DNA of 64,000 nt, from assembly GCF_036825535.1 (NCBI RefSeq), contig NZ_CP098813.1, positions 1,612,001 to 1,676,000 on the forward strand, written 5' to 3'. This DNA is from Parasalinivibrio latis. Its GTDB lineage: Bacteria; Pseudomonadota; Gammaproteobacteria; Enterobacterales; Vibrionaceae. The notes under the pieces are model-generated. The model searched no databases and was not told the origin of the DNA. It worked only from the letters and a program-made list of their open reading frames with translations. The position numbers and the translations under genes are program-made. Below, one piece after another: positions 26,325 through 35,285 of the stretch (positions are counted from its first letter, which is position 1; every line of letters starts with the position of its first letter).

Positions 26325-26632
26325 TCCCATCTCTCCATGGTGTGAAACACGGCACACATGTAACAAGTATAGGAAAGAATTAGAAATACCTGATGTTTCC
26401 TTGGCAGAGAGGCCAGGTAAGGGTGGATTCACTGCAATAAACAGTTATGGCGTAGTTGGCAACACTGTTGTCGTTTTTAAAGCTATTTGACGCAAATTGG
26501 CAAGATACACTCAGTTGAACATTCGGGGACTCTATTTATCAACTGTCTGCAGTAACCCGCTGTGACTGGGTTCAAAAGATAAATACCCCCGGTAATTAAA
26601 GGCCCAGCCTTAGCTAAACCGGAGATGCTTGC
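26325..26632. promoter_or_regulatory. Divergent control region, chemoreceptor / dgc operon
   Basis: This is a 308-base non-coding region. GACGCAA at 26489-26495, 137 bases before the first gene of the operon, is the same heptamer that lies before gbcA (GACGCAA) and, as GTCGCAA, before glyA. GGAGATGCTTGC is the ribosome site of the first gene. No RNA structure is evident. Confidence 0.45.
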
Positions 26633-27613
26633 ATGTCAGACGCACGCCAATTGCACAAAGATTCTATTGTTATCGACGGCCTTATTATCGCCAAATGGGG
26701 GCGCGAGTTATTCGAAGATATGGCCAAAGGCGGACTAACCGCGGCGAATTGTACTGTGTCGGTGTGGGAAGGCTTTCAGGCTACGGTCGACAACATCGTC
26801 GAATTCAACAAGCACCTTACCGAGCATGCGGACTTGATTAGACCAGTCCAGACAACGAAAGATATCTTCAGGGCCAAAGAAGAAGGGAAGACCGGAATTA
26901 TCCTCGGGTTTCAAAATGTCCATGCTTTTGAAGACCAGATTGGTTATGTGGAAGTTTTCAAAAAGCTCGGGGTGGGTATTGCCCAGATGGCATACAACAC
27001 GCAAAACCTGGTGGGCACCGGCTGTTATGAGCGCGATGGCGGGCTCTCTGGGTTTGGTCGGGAGATCGTTGCTGAAATGAACCGGGTAGGGATGATGTGT
27101 GATTTGTCCCACGTTGGTCCGAAAACATCTGAAGAAGTCATCCTTGAGTCTAAAAAGCCAGTTTGTTACTCCCATTGTTTACCGCTTGGCTTGAAAGATC
27201 ACCCACGTAACAAGTCTGATGAAGAACTGAAATTTATCGCTGACCATGGCGGTTTTATCGGCGTCACCATGTTTGCCCCCTTCCTGAAAAATGGCATTAA
27301 CTCGACCATTGAAGACTATGTCGAGGCAATTGAATACATCATCAATATCGTTGGTGAAGATTGCGTAGGTATCGGTACCGACTTTACCCAAGGGCACGAC
27401 CAGGCGTTTTTCGATTGGCTGACCCATGACAAAGGGTATGCCCGTGAGTTAACCCAGTTCGGCAAAATTGTTAACCCAGAGGGCATTCGTACCGTTGGTG
27501 AATTCCCAAATCTTACTGAGGCTTTATTGCGTCGTGGTTGGCGCGAAGAAAAAGTTCAAAAAGTAATGGGTGGTAACTGGGTAAATATCTTGAAAGAAGT
27601 TTGGGGCGAATAA
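26633..27613 (+). CDS. Membrane-dipeptidase (M19)-like protein of the dgc operon
   Basis: This is a 326-residue TIM-barrel protein of the renal-dipeptidase family, homologous to the first gene of the Pseudomonas dgc operon. The later metal-site regions are present (MMCDLSHVGPK, KPVCYSHCLP, VGIGTDFTQGHD). The N-terminal His-x-Asp motif that binds zinc in true dipeptidases is absent: the equivalent segment reads IVIDGLIIAKWG. The activity may therefore differ from peptide cleavage. It heads the operon with a 49-base gap to the next gene. Its part in dimethylglycine breakdown is not known to me. Confidence 0.8.
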   Translation: MSDARQLHKDSIVIDGLIIAKWGRELFEDMAKGGLTAANCTVSVWEGFQATVDNIVEFNKHLTEHADLIRPVQTTKDIFRAKEEGKTGIILGFQNVHAFEDQIGYVEVFKKLGVGIAQMAYNTQNLVGTGCYERDGGLSGFGREIVAEMNRVGMMCDLSHVGPKTSEEVILESKKPVCYSHCLPLGLKDHPRNKSDEELKFIADHGGFIGVTMFAPFLKNGINSTIEDYVEAIEYIINIVGEDCVGIGTDFTQGHDQAFFDWLTHDKGYARELTQFGKIVNPEGIRTVGEFPNLTEALLRRGWREEKVQKVMGGNWVNILKEVWGE

Positions 27614-27662
27614 GCAACGCCCGTTTTGACAGTCAGAATCAACAGAACATGGAGTGAGTTAG

Positions 27663-28193
27663 ATGTCGTCACATGCACCGGAAATGCCTATTCAGGTTGA
27701 CGATCAAACAGGCGTCTGGACTACCGATGCCCTGCCAATGCTTTACGTACCCCGCCATTTCTTCGTCAACAACCATATGGCGATCGAAGAAGAACTCGGT
27801 GCAGCCCGCTATGCGGAAATCCTTTATAAAGCCGGTTATAAATCTGCGTGGTACTGGTGTGAAAAGGAAGCCGAAGAACATGCTATCAGTGGCGAAGCAG
27901 TCTTTGAACACTATATGAAACGCCTGTCCCAGCGAGGCTGGGGACTGTTCAATATTGAATCGTTGGATATTGAAGCCGGGACTGCACGGGTGAGACTCGA
28001 CCATTCAGCATTCGTTTACCAGTACGGAAAAGTAAACCGAAAGGTGGACTACATGTTTACCGGATGGTTTGCCGGTGCAATGGATCAAATAGCCGAAAGC
28101 CTGGGCTATCCAGTACGTACTGTTGCCATTCAGAGCCAGAGTGAAGCCGAGGACGGTTGCGACTATGGCATTTTTGAGGTTGCACCTCTTTAA
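27663..28193 (+). CDS. V4R/DUF5943-like protein of the dgc operon
   Basis: This is a 176-residue soluble protein corresponding to the second gene of the Pseudomonas dgc operon. The shape resembles 4-vinyl-reductase (V4R) small-molecule-binding domains: LYVPRHFFVNNHMAIEEELG near the start and the C-terminal FTGWFAGAMDQIAESLGYPV followed by GCDYGIFEV, with a Cys near the end. No catalytic residues can be assigned. GGAGTGAGTTAG precedes the start. The function is unknown, but conservation of its place between the M19-like gene and dgcA suggests a role in the pathway. Confidence 0.75.
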   Translation: MSSHAPEMPIQVDDQTGVWTTDALPMLYVPRHFFVNNHMAIEEELGAARYAEILYKAGYKSAWYWCEKEAEEHAISGEAVFEHYMKRLSQRGWGLFNIESLDIEAGTARVRLDHSAFVYQYGKVNRKVDYMFTGWFAGAMDQIAESLGYPVRTVAIQSQSEAEDGCDYGIFEVAPL

Positions 28194-28261
28194 AGGTTAA
28201 TACCTGAACAAAACGGTCTACGCCCACAGTAGGTGAAGTACCGCCAAAAAGACAGAACAGC

Positions 28262-28334
28262 AGGTGGCTATCCACCTTTGTGAGCATCAGTCAAAAATCA
28301 GAGAAATCGGGCCCGGTATGGATTTACGGGCCCG
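28262..28334 (+). promoter_or_regulatory. Two hairpins in the leader of dgcA
   Basis: AGGTGG (28262-28267) pairs with CCACCT (28272-28277). A second, GC-rich hairpin is built from two copies of CGGGCCCG (28308-28315 and 28327-28334). The second ends a few bases before the GAGGGA ribosome site of dgcA, so it could affect translation or mRNA processing inside the operon. Confidence 0.5.
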
Positions 28335-28351
28335 TTGCGAGGGAAGCAGTC

Positions 28352-30424
28352 ATGTCACAGTTCGATGCACTTTTCCAGCCATTGAATATCAACAAACTCA
28401 CTATTCGTAACCGGGTAGTCAGTACCGCACATGCCGAGGTTTATGCTACGGACGACGGGATGACAACCGAGCGCTATGTGAAATACTACGAAGAAAAGTC
28501 CAAGGGCGGTTGCGGCCTTTGTATTTGTGGTGGCTCCAGTGTGGTTTCCATCGACAGTCCCCAGGGCTGGTGGAAGTCTGTGAACCTTTCCACTGACAGA
28601 ATTATCCCTCATTTCCAGAACCTTGCTGATGCAGTGCATAAGCATGGTGGTCACATCATGATCCAGATCACCCACATGGGACGCCGCTCCCGTTGGGATG
28701 GTGGTAACTGGACAACACTGCTCAGCCCGAGTGGTATTCGTGAGCCGGTTCACCGTGCGACCTGTAAAACTATTGAAATCGAAGACATTGAACGCATTAT
28801 CGGCGACTACGCACAGGCTGCGCGTCGTGCAAAAGAGGGTGGGCTTGACGGTGTTGAAATTTCAGCGGTTCACCAGCACCTTATTGATCAGTTTTGGAGC
28901 CCACGGGTAAACAAACGAACGGACGAATGGGGCGGTACTTTTGAAAACCGAATGCGTTTCGGGATGCGCGTACTAGAAGCGATTCGTGCGGAAGTCGGCC
29001 CGGATTTTGTTGTCGGGATGCGTATTTGCGGTGATGAATTCCACCCGGATGGCCTGACACACGATGACATGAAGCAGATCGCTGCTTACTACGATAAAAC
29101 CGGCATGGTCGATTTCTTTGGTGTAGTAGGTTCCGGTTGTGACACACACAATACACTGGCTAACGTGATTCCGAATATGAGTTACCCGCCAGAACCTTTC
29201 CTGCATCTTGCTGCGGGTATTAAGGAAGTGGTCAACGTACCCGTTATCCATGCGCAGAATATCAAAGACCCGAACCAAGCCCAGCGTATCCTTGAAGCCG
29301 GGTATGTGGATTTTGTTGGTATGACCCGTGCACATATCGCCGATCCGCACCTGATCACTAAGATCAAACTCAATCAGGTGGATCAGATACGCCAGTGCGT
29401 CGGTGCCAATTACTGCATCGACCGCCAGTACCAGGGTTTGGATGTGCTTTGTATTCAGAATGCTGCCACCAGCCGAGAATCCACCATGCCGCATATCATA
29501 GAAAAAACATCCGGCCCTATCAGGAATGTGGTGGTTGTCGGCGGAGGCCCGGGTGGAATGGAAGCGGCGCGTGTCAGCGCAGAGCGTGGACACAATGTCA
29601 CGCTGCTGGAAAAAGGGCCAGAGCTTGGCGGGCAGATAACCCTCGCAGCCAAAGCCCCGCAACGAGACCAAATCGCCGGTATTACCCGCTGGTTTGCGCT
29701 CGAACTGGCTCGCTTGGGTGTTGATATCCAATTTAACACTGAAGCAAGCGCAGACTCCATTCTGGCACTTAACCCGGATGTCGTCATTCTGGCTGTCGGT
29801 GGTACACCTTTTATCACCCAAAACCCGAAATGGGGTGGCGAAGACGGCATGATTGTGAGCAGTTGGGATATTCTCAACGGGGATGTAGAACCGGGTAAAA
29901 ACGTGTTGGTGTATGACACTATCTGCGAATTTTCCGGTATGTCCGTGGCGGACTTCCTGGCATCAAAAGGTTCCCTGGTTGAACTGGTTACCGACGACAT
30001 CAAGCCTGGGGCAGCAGTCGGTGGCACGACTTTCCCGACCTATTACCGTAGCCTTTACCAGCAGGAAGTGATTATGACATCAGACATGATGCTGGAGGAG
30101 GTTTACCGGGAAGGGGAAAAGTTTATTGCCGTGCTGGAAAATGAGTATACCGGTCAAAAAGAGGAACGCGTTGTCGACCAGGTTGTGGTTGAAAATGGCA
30201 TTACGCCGTCTGAAGCACTGTATTACGCGCTCAAAGAGGGTTCGGTGAACAAAGGGCAGATCGATATTGAAGCGCAATACGACGCCAAGCCACAGCCAAG
30301 CCTTGATCTGCACGACGAGGCCAACCGGGAGGGGTACTTGCTGTTCCGTATCGGTGATTGCGTTTCCCAGCGTAATACCCACGCAGCAATTTACGATGCG
30401 TTACGTCTTTGTAAGGACTTCTAA
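28352..30424 (+). CDS. dgcA: Dimethylglycine demethylase subunit DgcA
   Basis: This is a 690-residue flavoprotein of the old-yellow-enzyme/trimethylamine-dehydrogenase family. An FMN TIM barrel (about 1-380) is followed by an FAD/NAD-binding region starting at VVVVGGGPGGMEAAR (about 393). It removes a methyl group from dimethylglycine to give sarcosine and formaldehyde, passing electrons towards DgcB and ETF. The iron-sulfur region reads QCVGANYC, with a later LC before IQN, so one of the four cysteines expected from trimethylamine dehydrogenase is Ala. GAGGGAAGCAGTC fixes the ATG at 28352; the open frame upstream is leader. It is part of the six-gene operon. Confidence 0.93.
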   Translation: MSQFDALFQPLNINKLTIRNRVVSTAHAEVYATDDGMTTERYVKYYEEKSKGGCGLCICGGSSVVSIDSPQGWWKSVNLSTDRIIPHFQNLADAVHKHGGHIMIQITHMGRRSRWDGGNWTTLLSPSGIREPVHRATCKTIEIEDIERIIGDYAQAARRAKEGGLDGVEISAVHQHLIDQFWSPRVNKRTDEWGGTFENRMRFGMRVLEAIRAEVGPDFVVGMRICGDEFHPDGLTHDDMKQIAAYYDKTGMVDFFGVVGSGCDTHNTLANVIPNMSYPPEPFLHLAAGIKEVVNVPVIHAQNIKDPNQAQRILEAGYVDFVGMTRAHIADPHLITKIKLNQVDQIRQCVGANYCIDRQYQGLDVLCIQNAATSRESTMPHIIEKTSGPIRNVVVVGGGPGGMEAARVSAERGHNVTLLEKGPELGGQITLAAKAPQRDQIAGITRWFALELARLGVDIQFNTEASADSILALNPDVVILAVGGTPFITQNPKWGGEDGMIVSSWDILNGDVEPGKNVLVYDTICEFSGMSVADFLASKGSLVELVTDDIKPGAAVGGTTFPTYYRSLYQQEVIMTSDMMLEEVYREGEKFIAVLENEYTGQKEERVVDQVVVENGITPSEALYYALKEGSVNKGQIDIEAQYDAKPQPSLDLHDEANREGYLLFRIGDCVSQRNTHAAIYDALRLCKDF

Positions 30425-30491
30425 GCTGGAATTTGTGGCTTTACAGGGATTAAGGCGGGCTGCCTCGCGCAGCCCTGGCAGGAGGTAATGC

Positions 30492-32423
30492 ATGCTTTCC
30501 CAAATTCTTACCGTACTGATTTCCGCCGCTATCGTGTTGGCGGTTATTGGTGCCGTCCGCCGAATCCGGCTGTGGCGTCAGGGCCGCCCAGAAAAGGTGA
30601 ATATACTTGGTGGCTTGGCAAAAATGCCTGGCCGCTACCTTCATGACCTGCACGATGTTGTCGGTCGGGATAAGTACATATCCAACACGCACGTTGCAAC
30701 GGCAGGTGGCTATGTCGCTACACTGATACTGCTGGTTTTGGCATATGTTATTGGTCTCTATAACCCACTTGTAAACCTGTTGTTGTTAGTAACGTCTGCA
30801 GTTATGTTCACCGGGGCAATTTTCGTTGCAAAACGCCGTAACAATCCGCCGTCCAACCTCTCAAAAGGGCCGTGGATGCGTTTGCCTAAAAGCCTGATGG
30901 TCTTCTCCGGCTCCACTTTCCTGATAAGCGTTGCCAATACGGGGATACTGCCTGAAAACGCCATTGGGTGGATCATCGCAGCGGTGCTGGCTTTAGGTGT
31001 AGCACTGGGGTTGGCTGAGCTTCTGTTTGGCATGACTTGGGGAGGGCCAATGAAGCACGCTTTTGCTGGCGCGCTCCATCTTGCGTGGCACCGCCGTAAG
31101 GAGCGTTTTGGTGGTGGTCGCTCAACCGGTCTTAAAGCCATCGACCTGGAAGAAACAACCCTCGGCGTTGCGCGCCCTTCCGATTTTAAGTGGAACCAGC
31201 TATTGGGTTTTGATGCGTGCGTCCAGTGTGGACGGTGTGAAAAAGTTTGTCCGGCGTTTGCATCCGGTCAGCCGCTCAACCCTAAAAAGCTTATTCAGGA
31301 TATGGTGGTAGGTTTTGCGGGTGGTACAACAGAAGGTTACGCAGGCAGTCCTTATCCGGGTAAAGAGGACAAAGTGGGTTGCGGCGGCGCAAACCGGCCA
31401 CTCTTTGAGGGCTTACTGGATCCCGAAACAGTATGGTCGTGCACAACTTGCCGGGCTTGCGTCGAAGAGTGCCCGATGATGATTGAGCATGTGGATGCCA
31501 TCGTGGATATGCGTCGTCATCTGACACTGGAGCAGGGCCAAACGCCGGGTAAAGGCGCGGTGACACTGGAAAACCTGATCGCAACGGATAACCCTAACGG
31601 CTATGCACCGCAACAGCGCGCGAACTGGGCGGTAGACCAAAAACTCCCGTTAATGTCTGAAGTGAAAAAAGCGGATGTGTTGTTCTGGGTGGGAGACGGT
31701 GCGTTTGATATGCGCAACCAGCGTACGTTACGCGCACTGGTCAAATTAATGCGTGCAGCCAATGTCGATTTTGCCTTTCTAGGCAATGAAGAGCTTGATT
31801 GCGGCGATCTCGCACGCCGGCTGGGTGACGAAGCAACGTTTCAGCGTTTGGCCAAAACGAATATCACTATTTTACAACGGTACCAGTTTGCGCACATTGT
31901 GACCGCAGATCCTCACGCATTTCACGTGCTCAAAAACGAGTATCCCGAATTAGGTGGTCACTTTGATGTGTTGCACCACACCCAGTATTTATCGAAGTTA
32001 ATCGAGAGTGGTGACCTGGTTGTGGAACAGGCCGGAAAGCTGAATGTTACCTATCATGATCCTTGTTACCTCGGGCGGTACAACGGCGGGTATGACGCTC
32101 CCAGGGCGTTACTCAATGCTGTTGGGGCCAATTACCACGAAATGGAGCGCTCCGGATTCCGTTCCCGATGCTGTGGCGGTGGCGGTGGTGCGCCAACAAC
32201 CGATATTCCGGGTAAAACCCGTATTCCAGACCTGCGCATGAATGACATTCGGGAGACTGGTGCTGAAGTTGTCGCTGTCGGGTGCCCGCAATGTGCATTG
32301 ATGCTCGAAGGTGTTGTCGAACCCCGGCCTGAGGTCATGGATGTCGCCGAAATTCTGGCTGGCAGAATTATCGACGGAGGCGTTCGTCAGGAAAACCAAC
32401 AAAGTGTACAGGAGGGCGTATGA
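30492..32423 (+). CDS. dgcB: Dimethylglycine demethylase iron-sulfur subunit DgcB
   Basis: This is a 643-residue membrane-bound iron-sulfur electron-transfer protein. The N-terminal part has about four hydrophobic segments (for example ATLILLVLAYVIGLY and MVFSGSTFLISVANTGI). A ferredoxin-like domain has two 4Fe-4S motifs (CVQCGRCEKVCP and CTTCRACVEECP). The C-terminal half has two CCG-type cysteine domains (HDPCYLGRYNG, CCGGGGGAPT, VGCPQCALML). It links DgcA and the ETF pair to the respiratory chain. GGAGGTAATGC is its ribosome site, and its stop overlaps the etfA start by four bases. Confidence 0.93.
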   Translation: MLSQILTVLISAAIVLAVIGAVRRIRLWRQGRPEKVNILGGLAKMPGRYLHDLHDVVGRDKYISNTHVATAGGYVATLILLVLAYVIGLYNPLVNLLLLVTSAVMFTGAIFVAKRRNNPPSNLSKGPWMRLPKSLMVFSGSTFLISVANTGILPENAIGWIIAAVLALGVALGLAELLFGMTWGGPMKHAFAGALHLAWHRRKERFGGGRSTGLKAIDLEETTLGVARPSDFKWNQLLGFDACVQCGRCEKVCPAFASGQPLNPKKLIQDMVVGFAGGTTEGYAGSPYPGKEDKVGCGGANRPLFEGLLDPETVWSCTTCRACVEECPMMIEHVDAIVDMRRHLTLEQGQTPGKGAVTLENLIATDNPNGYAPQQRANWAVDQKLPLMSEVKKADVLFWVGDGAFDMRNQRTLRALVKLMRAANVDFAFLGNEELDCGDLARRLGDEATFQRLAKTNITILQRYQFAHIVTADPHAFHVLKNEYPELGGHFDVLHHTQYLSKLIESGDLVVEQAGKLNVTYHDPCYLGRYNGGYDAPRALLNAVGANYHEMERSGFRSRCCGGGGGAPTTDIPGKTRIPDLRMNDIRETGAEVVAVGCPQCALMLEGVVEPRPEVMDVAEILAGRIIDGGVRQENQQSVQEGV

Positions 32424-33670
32424 GAGACGAAGCTGTACGCCGGGATCCTCGGCAGGAGCACATTATCCGGAACAGGCTTCACCCGGAACATGCAGCACTT
32501 ATGGCACAACTGAGCGGTCCCGAGTTGGGACCAACCGGTTTGGTTCGTCGTAACCCACGTAATGTCGGTTTCATCGGTCCCAATGGTATCCGTCGAATTG
32601 ACCGCAGCGCTGGGGAAACAGGTGGGGCATTCGGTGTGGGTAAGTCTTCAGTGACAACGTCACGTGAGCCTGAACTTCCGTTGCATCAGGTTATAGACCC
32701 GGAGTTCTTCATCGCAGTTGTACCGGATATGGTCGGGGGCCGTCTCTCCGACCATGACAAGGATATGCTGGGACTGGCGCATCAACTGGCTAGTAACCAG
32801 GGTAAAAAAGGCGCTGTACTGGCAATTGTCTTTGGTGAGCACAAAGAAACCGGCTTCGATAAAGCCGGTGTCGACAGGTTGCTTGAAATCCCAGATTCTG
32901 ATTTTGCCGGGTTCTCGCCTGAAAAACGATTTTCTGCGCTGAAACAGGTTACAGATATTTATACGCCTGACACCTGGTTGTTTGCAGACAGCATTCTTGG
33001 CAGTGGTGATACAGGGCGACGTTTTGCAGCTTCATCAGGCCTTCGCATTGCGGGTGGTGTTATTGCTGTTGGGGAAGACCAGTCATTACAGTGCCAAGCG
33101 AGTGCCGGCACGCAAGAGGTAACACGTACCTCTGAGAAAGTACTGTTGGTATTACCGGAATGTGCTGATCAGGTCAGCGAAACACGACATGAAGCACTGC
33201 CATTGTCCCTCGAACATCCAACGCTTTCCGTTAACCGCATTCAAGACTGCGGGCAGATAGCTGTCGACCCGAAATCTATCCCGTTGGCAGAGGCGGAATT
33301 TATCCTCTCAGGTGGGAATGGGGTTAAGGATTGGGACCTTTTTCACCAGACAGCCGAAAACCTCAGGGCAACAGAAGGGGCGAGCCGGGTTGCCGTGGAC
33401 GATGGGTTTATGCCACGGGCAACACAGGTAGGAGCAACCGGCACCTGGGTGTCTGCAAGGGTGTATATCGCCGTGGGTATTTCAGGAGCAATTCAACACC
33501 TGCAAGGGATCGGGCAGTGCGAAAAGGTCATTGCCATTAATACGGATATTTCCTGCGACATGATAAAGCGTGCGTCGTTGAGCGTTATTGCAGACAGCAG
33601 TGCAGTGATGGAAGCCATTAACCGGGAACTGGGCAAAGAAGGACAGGAGGTACTGGATCATGCCGTCTGA
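32420..33670 (+). CDS. etfA: Electron-transfer flavoprotein alpha subunit of the demethylase system
   Basis: This is a 416-residue ETF alpha/FixB protein. The C-terminal FAD domain is clear (ASSGLRIAGGVIAVGED, FMPRATQVGATGTWVSARVYIAVGISGAIQHLQGIG). It is about 100 residues longer than housekeeping ETF alpha because of an N-terminal extension rich in Arg, Pro and Gly (first ~90 residues). AGGAGGGCGT is the ribosome site. It overlaps dgcB by four bases and etfB by eleven, so it is translationally coupled on both sides. It is dedicated to the dgc system by position. The order alpha then beta is reversed from the common fixA-fixB order. Confidence 0.92.
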   Translation: MRDEAVRRDPRQEHIIRNRLHPEHAALMAQLSGPELGPTGLVRRNPRNVGFIGPNGIRRIDRSAGETGGAFGVGKSSVTTSREPELPLHQVIDPEFFIAVVPDMVGGRLSDHDKDMLGLAHQLASNQGKKGAVLAIVFGEHKETGFDKAGVDRLLEIPDSDFAGFSPEKRFSALKQVTDIYTPDTWLFADSILGSGDTGRRFAASSGLRIAGGVIAVGEDQSLQCQASAGTQEVTRTSEKVLLVLPECADQVSETRHEALPLSLEHPTLSVNRIQDCGQIAVDPKSIPLAEAEFILSGGNGVKDWDLFHQTAENLRATEGASRVAVDDGFMPRATQVGATGTWVSARVYIAVGISGAIQHLQGIGQCEKVIAINTDISCDMIKRASLSVIADSSAVMEAINRELGKEGQEVLDHAV

Positions 33671-34451
33671 ATTGGGAATTACAGTTCTGGTGTCAGTCGG
33701 ACGCCATCCGGTGACAGGGCGTTACCGTCGCGCAGATCAGGATGCCAGAGCGGTGGAAATGGCGCTTGGCTTATCTTTGAACAACAATATTTCCAGCCTC
33801 GAAGTGCTGCATGCAGGTGATGCCAGCGAGGCCTCTCTGAGAGAATATCTGGGGATGGGTATCGGGCGACTTGAAGTGATAAGCCAATCACCTTATGCAG
33901 ACGTTGTACCAGCTATCGCAAAACATCTCGAACGTAATTTGCCGAGGATCGTGTTAACTGGTGTAACAGCAGAGCAGGGGGAATCTTCCGGAATGCTCCC
34001 GTATTTGCTGGCTGAGTCCCTTGGATGGCCGATGGTCAATAATATTGCCGAAATTGAAGAAATTAAAAATGGTGAGGCCAGTATTCTGCAAGCATTGCCG
34101 CGAGGGCAGCGCAGACGGATTAAAGTCAAACTCCCCTTCGTTGCCAGCGTCGATAAAGCAGCAGAAGCACCCCGGCAGATTGCTTATATCCGTTCACGGG
34201 ACGGCGAAATTGTCGAAGCAAGCGCTCCGACTGAGCCAGACAGTAAACTTGCATCCTGGGAAATGGTACCTGCGAAGAAGCGCCCTAAACGCTTGAAAGT
34301 CGTGAAAGCGAAAACGGCAGCAGACCGGTTTAAAGCCGCAACAGCAAAGTCGGAGGCAAAAGGTGGGCAGGTCATGCAAGATCCTAGTCCGGAAGAGGCA
34401 GCAAAAGCCATCATTTCACTTCTCAGGGAAGAAGGGGTGCTGCGACGCTGA
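33660..34451 (+). CDS. etfB: Electron-transfer flavoprotein beta subunit of the demethylase system
   Basis: This is a 263-residue ETF beta/FixA-like protein, the AMP-binding partner of the alpha subunit. It starts with a strand SELGITVLVSVGRHP and holds the ARAVEMALGL segment and the region IVLTGVTAEQGESSGMLPYLLAE. The C-terminal part is Lys/Ala-rich (KKRPKRLKVVKAKTAADRFK). AGGAGGTACTGGATC gives a strong site, and its ATG lies within etfA. It is the last gene of the operon; a 10-bp hairpin follows. Confidence 0.9.
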   Translation: MPSELGITVLVSVGRHPVTGRYRRADQDARAVEMALGLSLNNNISSLEVLHAGDASEASLREYLGMGIGRLEVISQSPYADVVPAIAKHLERNLPRIVLTGVTAEQGESSGMLPYLLAESLGWPMVNNIAEIEEIKNGEASILQALPRGQRRRIKVKLPFVASVDKAAEAPRQIAYIRSRDGEIVEASAPTEPDSKLASWEMVPAKKRPKRLKVVKAKTAADRFKAATAKSEAKGGQVMQDPSPEEAAKAIISLLREEGVLRR

Positions 34452-34790
34452 CGTCATACCGGGTTGGAAGACAACCCGGTATTAATTTGAGAGGCAATTA
34501 ATAAAGGAGCTGTTAGTTGCGTCGTCCCAAATTAACACGATATCGAAGGGAGGTAATCGGGTGGCTGGCAGTTAGAGAGACGGACCCCAAATTGAGTGTA
34601 ATGAAGATCACACGGGTGGCACTTGTCTTTCCTGCTTTAAAAGAACTTTCCTTGATTTAAAAGAAGAGGTTGGCATTTTTACTCCGAGAGTATTGTGACG
34701 CCAAAGTGGTCAGAAATTGTACTCCCAGCCAACGTTATGACAAAGAAGGCAGCTATTTTAATACCGGTCGCACAGTCTGCTCGATGTTTC
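34452..34790. other. 339-base gap after the dgc operon
   Basis: The first part holds a 10-bp hairpin (arms 34456-34465 and 34473-34482) with a weak T run, probably the operon terminator. The remaining 300 bases are AT-rich without a credible ORF, promoter or repeat. Confidence 0.5.
34456..34482 (+). terminator. Likely terminator of the dgc operon
   Basis: The perfect arms ATACCGGGTT and AACCCGGTAT with a seven-base loop lie five bases after the etfB stop. The following TAATTT is only a partial T run, so efficiency is uncertain. Confidence 0.55.
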
Positions 34791-35285
34791 TTATTTCAGG
34801 CCAGCAAAGGCCCTTTGGTTAAACAGCTCGCTTGTGGAAGCTACCAGTTTTAGCTTTTTGACCTGGGGATGAGCGGGATTTACCAATACCACATTCTCAA
34901 GTGCACTGGGCACAGCGGCTGAAGGTACCAATAGTCCGACGTTTTGGCCCGACTGCAACCATTCAGTTCCTATCACCCGTGCTTGCAATCCATGTGGATA
35001 CGCATCCCAGTCGTCGGGTAAAGAGTCGTGATCCAGTGAGTCTATTAGTGTATCCGGTAAATCATATGTCCCCAGTCGGTATGTTTTGGGTACCAACCGG
35101 GGAGAGGGTAGATAGTTGGCCATCTCCAGCATGCAAACAGCCGGTGATGGGGAAAAATACATCACCGGGATCCCTGGGTGGTTCCACCTTGCACCATCCT
35201 GGAAACTGGCCCCCAGTCCGGAGTAGTTTTCCAAGTACTGTTCAGGGCAAATACGAAAGAGTTTCAAATAAACTCTCCCCAGCAA
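34791..35285 (-). CDS. RES-domain toxin
   Basis: This is a 164-residue RES-domain protein, the toxin of a type II pair whose known members degrade or modify NAD+. Domain features include the early Arg (LFRICPEQY), the GARWNHPGIPVMYFS stretch with conserved Arg and Tyr, and the Glu of AVCMLEMANYL. The listed ATG overlaps the antitoxin by 22 bases. A TTG at 35267, six bases after GGGGAGA and overlapping the antitoxin stop by four bases, is an equally good or better start. The antitoxin gene lies directly upstream in the same operon. Confidence 0.88.
   Translation of the reverse strand: MLGRVYLKLFRICPEQYLENYSGLGASFQDGARWNHPGIPVMYFSPSPAVCMLEMANYLPSPRLVPKTYRLGTYDLPDTLIDSLDHDSLPDDWDAYPHGLQARVIGTEWLQSGQNVGLLVPSAAVPSALENVVLVNPAHPQVKKLKLVASTSELFNQRAFAGLK

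Noticed and set aside
28973..29821. A 282-codon open frame on the minus strand inside dgcA
   Set aside because: It lies wholly opposite a well-supported gene, has a Cys/His/Arg-rich composition typical of reverse-frame shadows, and shows no motif. The same holds for the 244-codon frame opposite soxA at 14609-15343.
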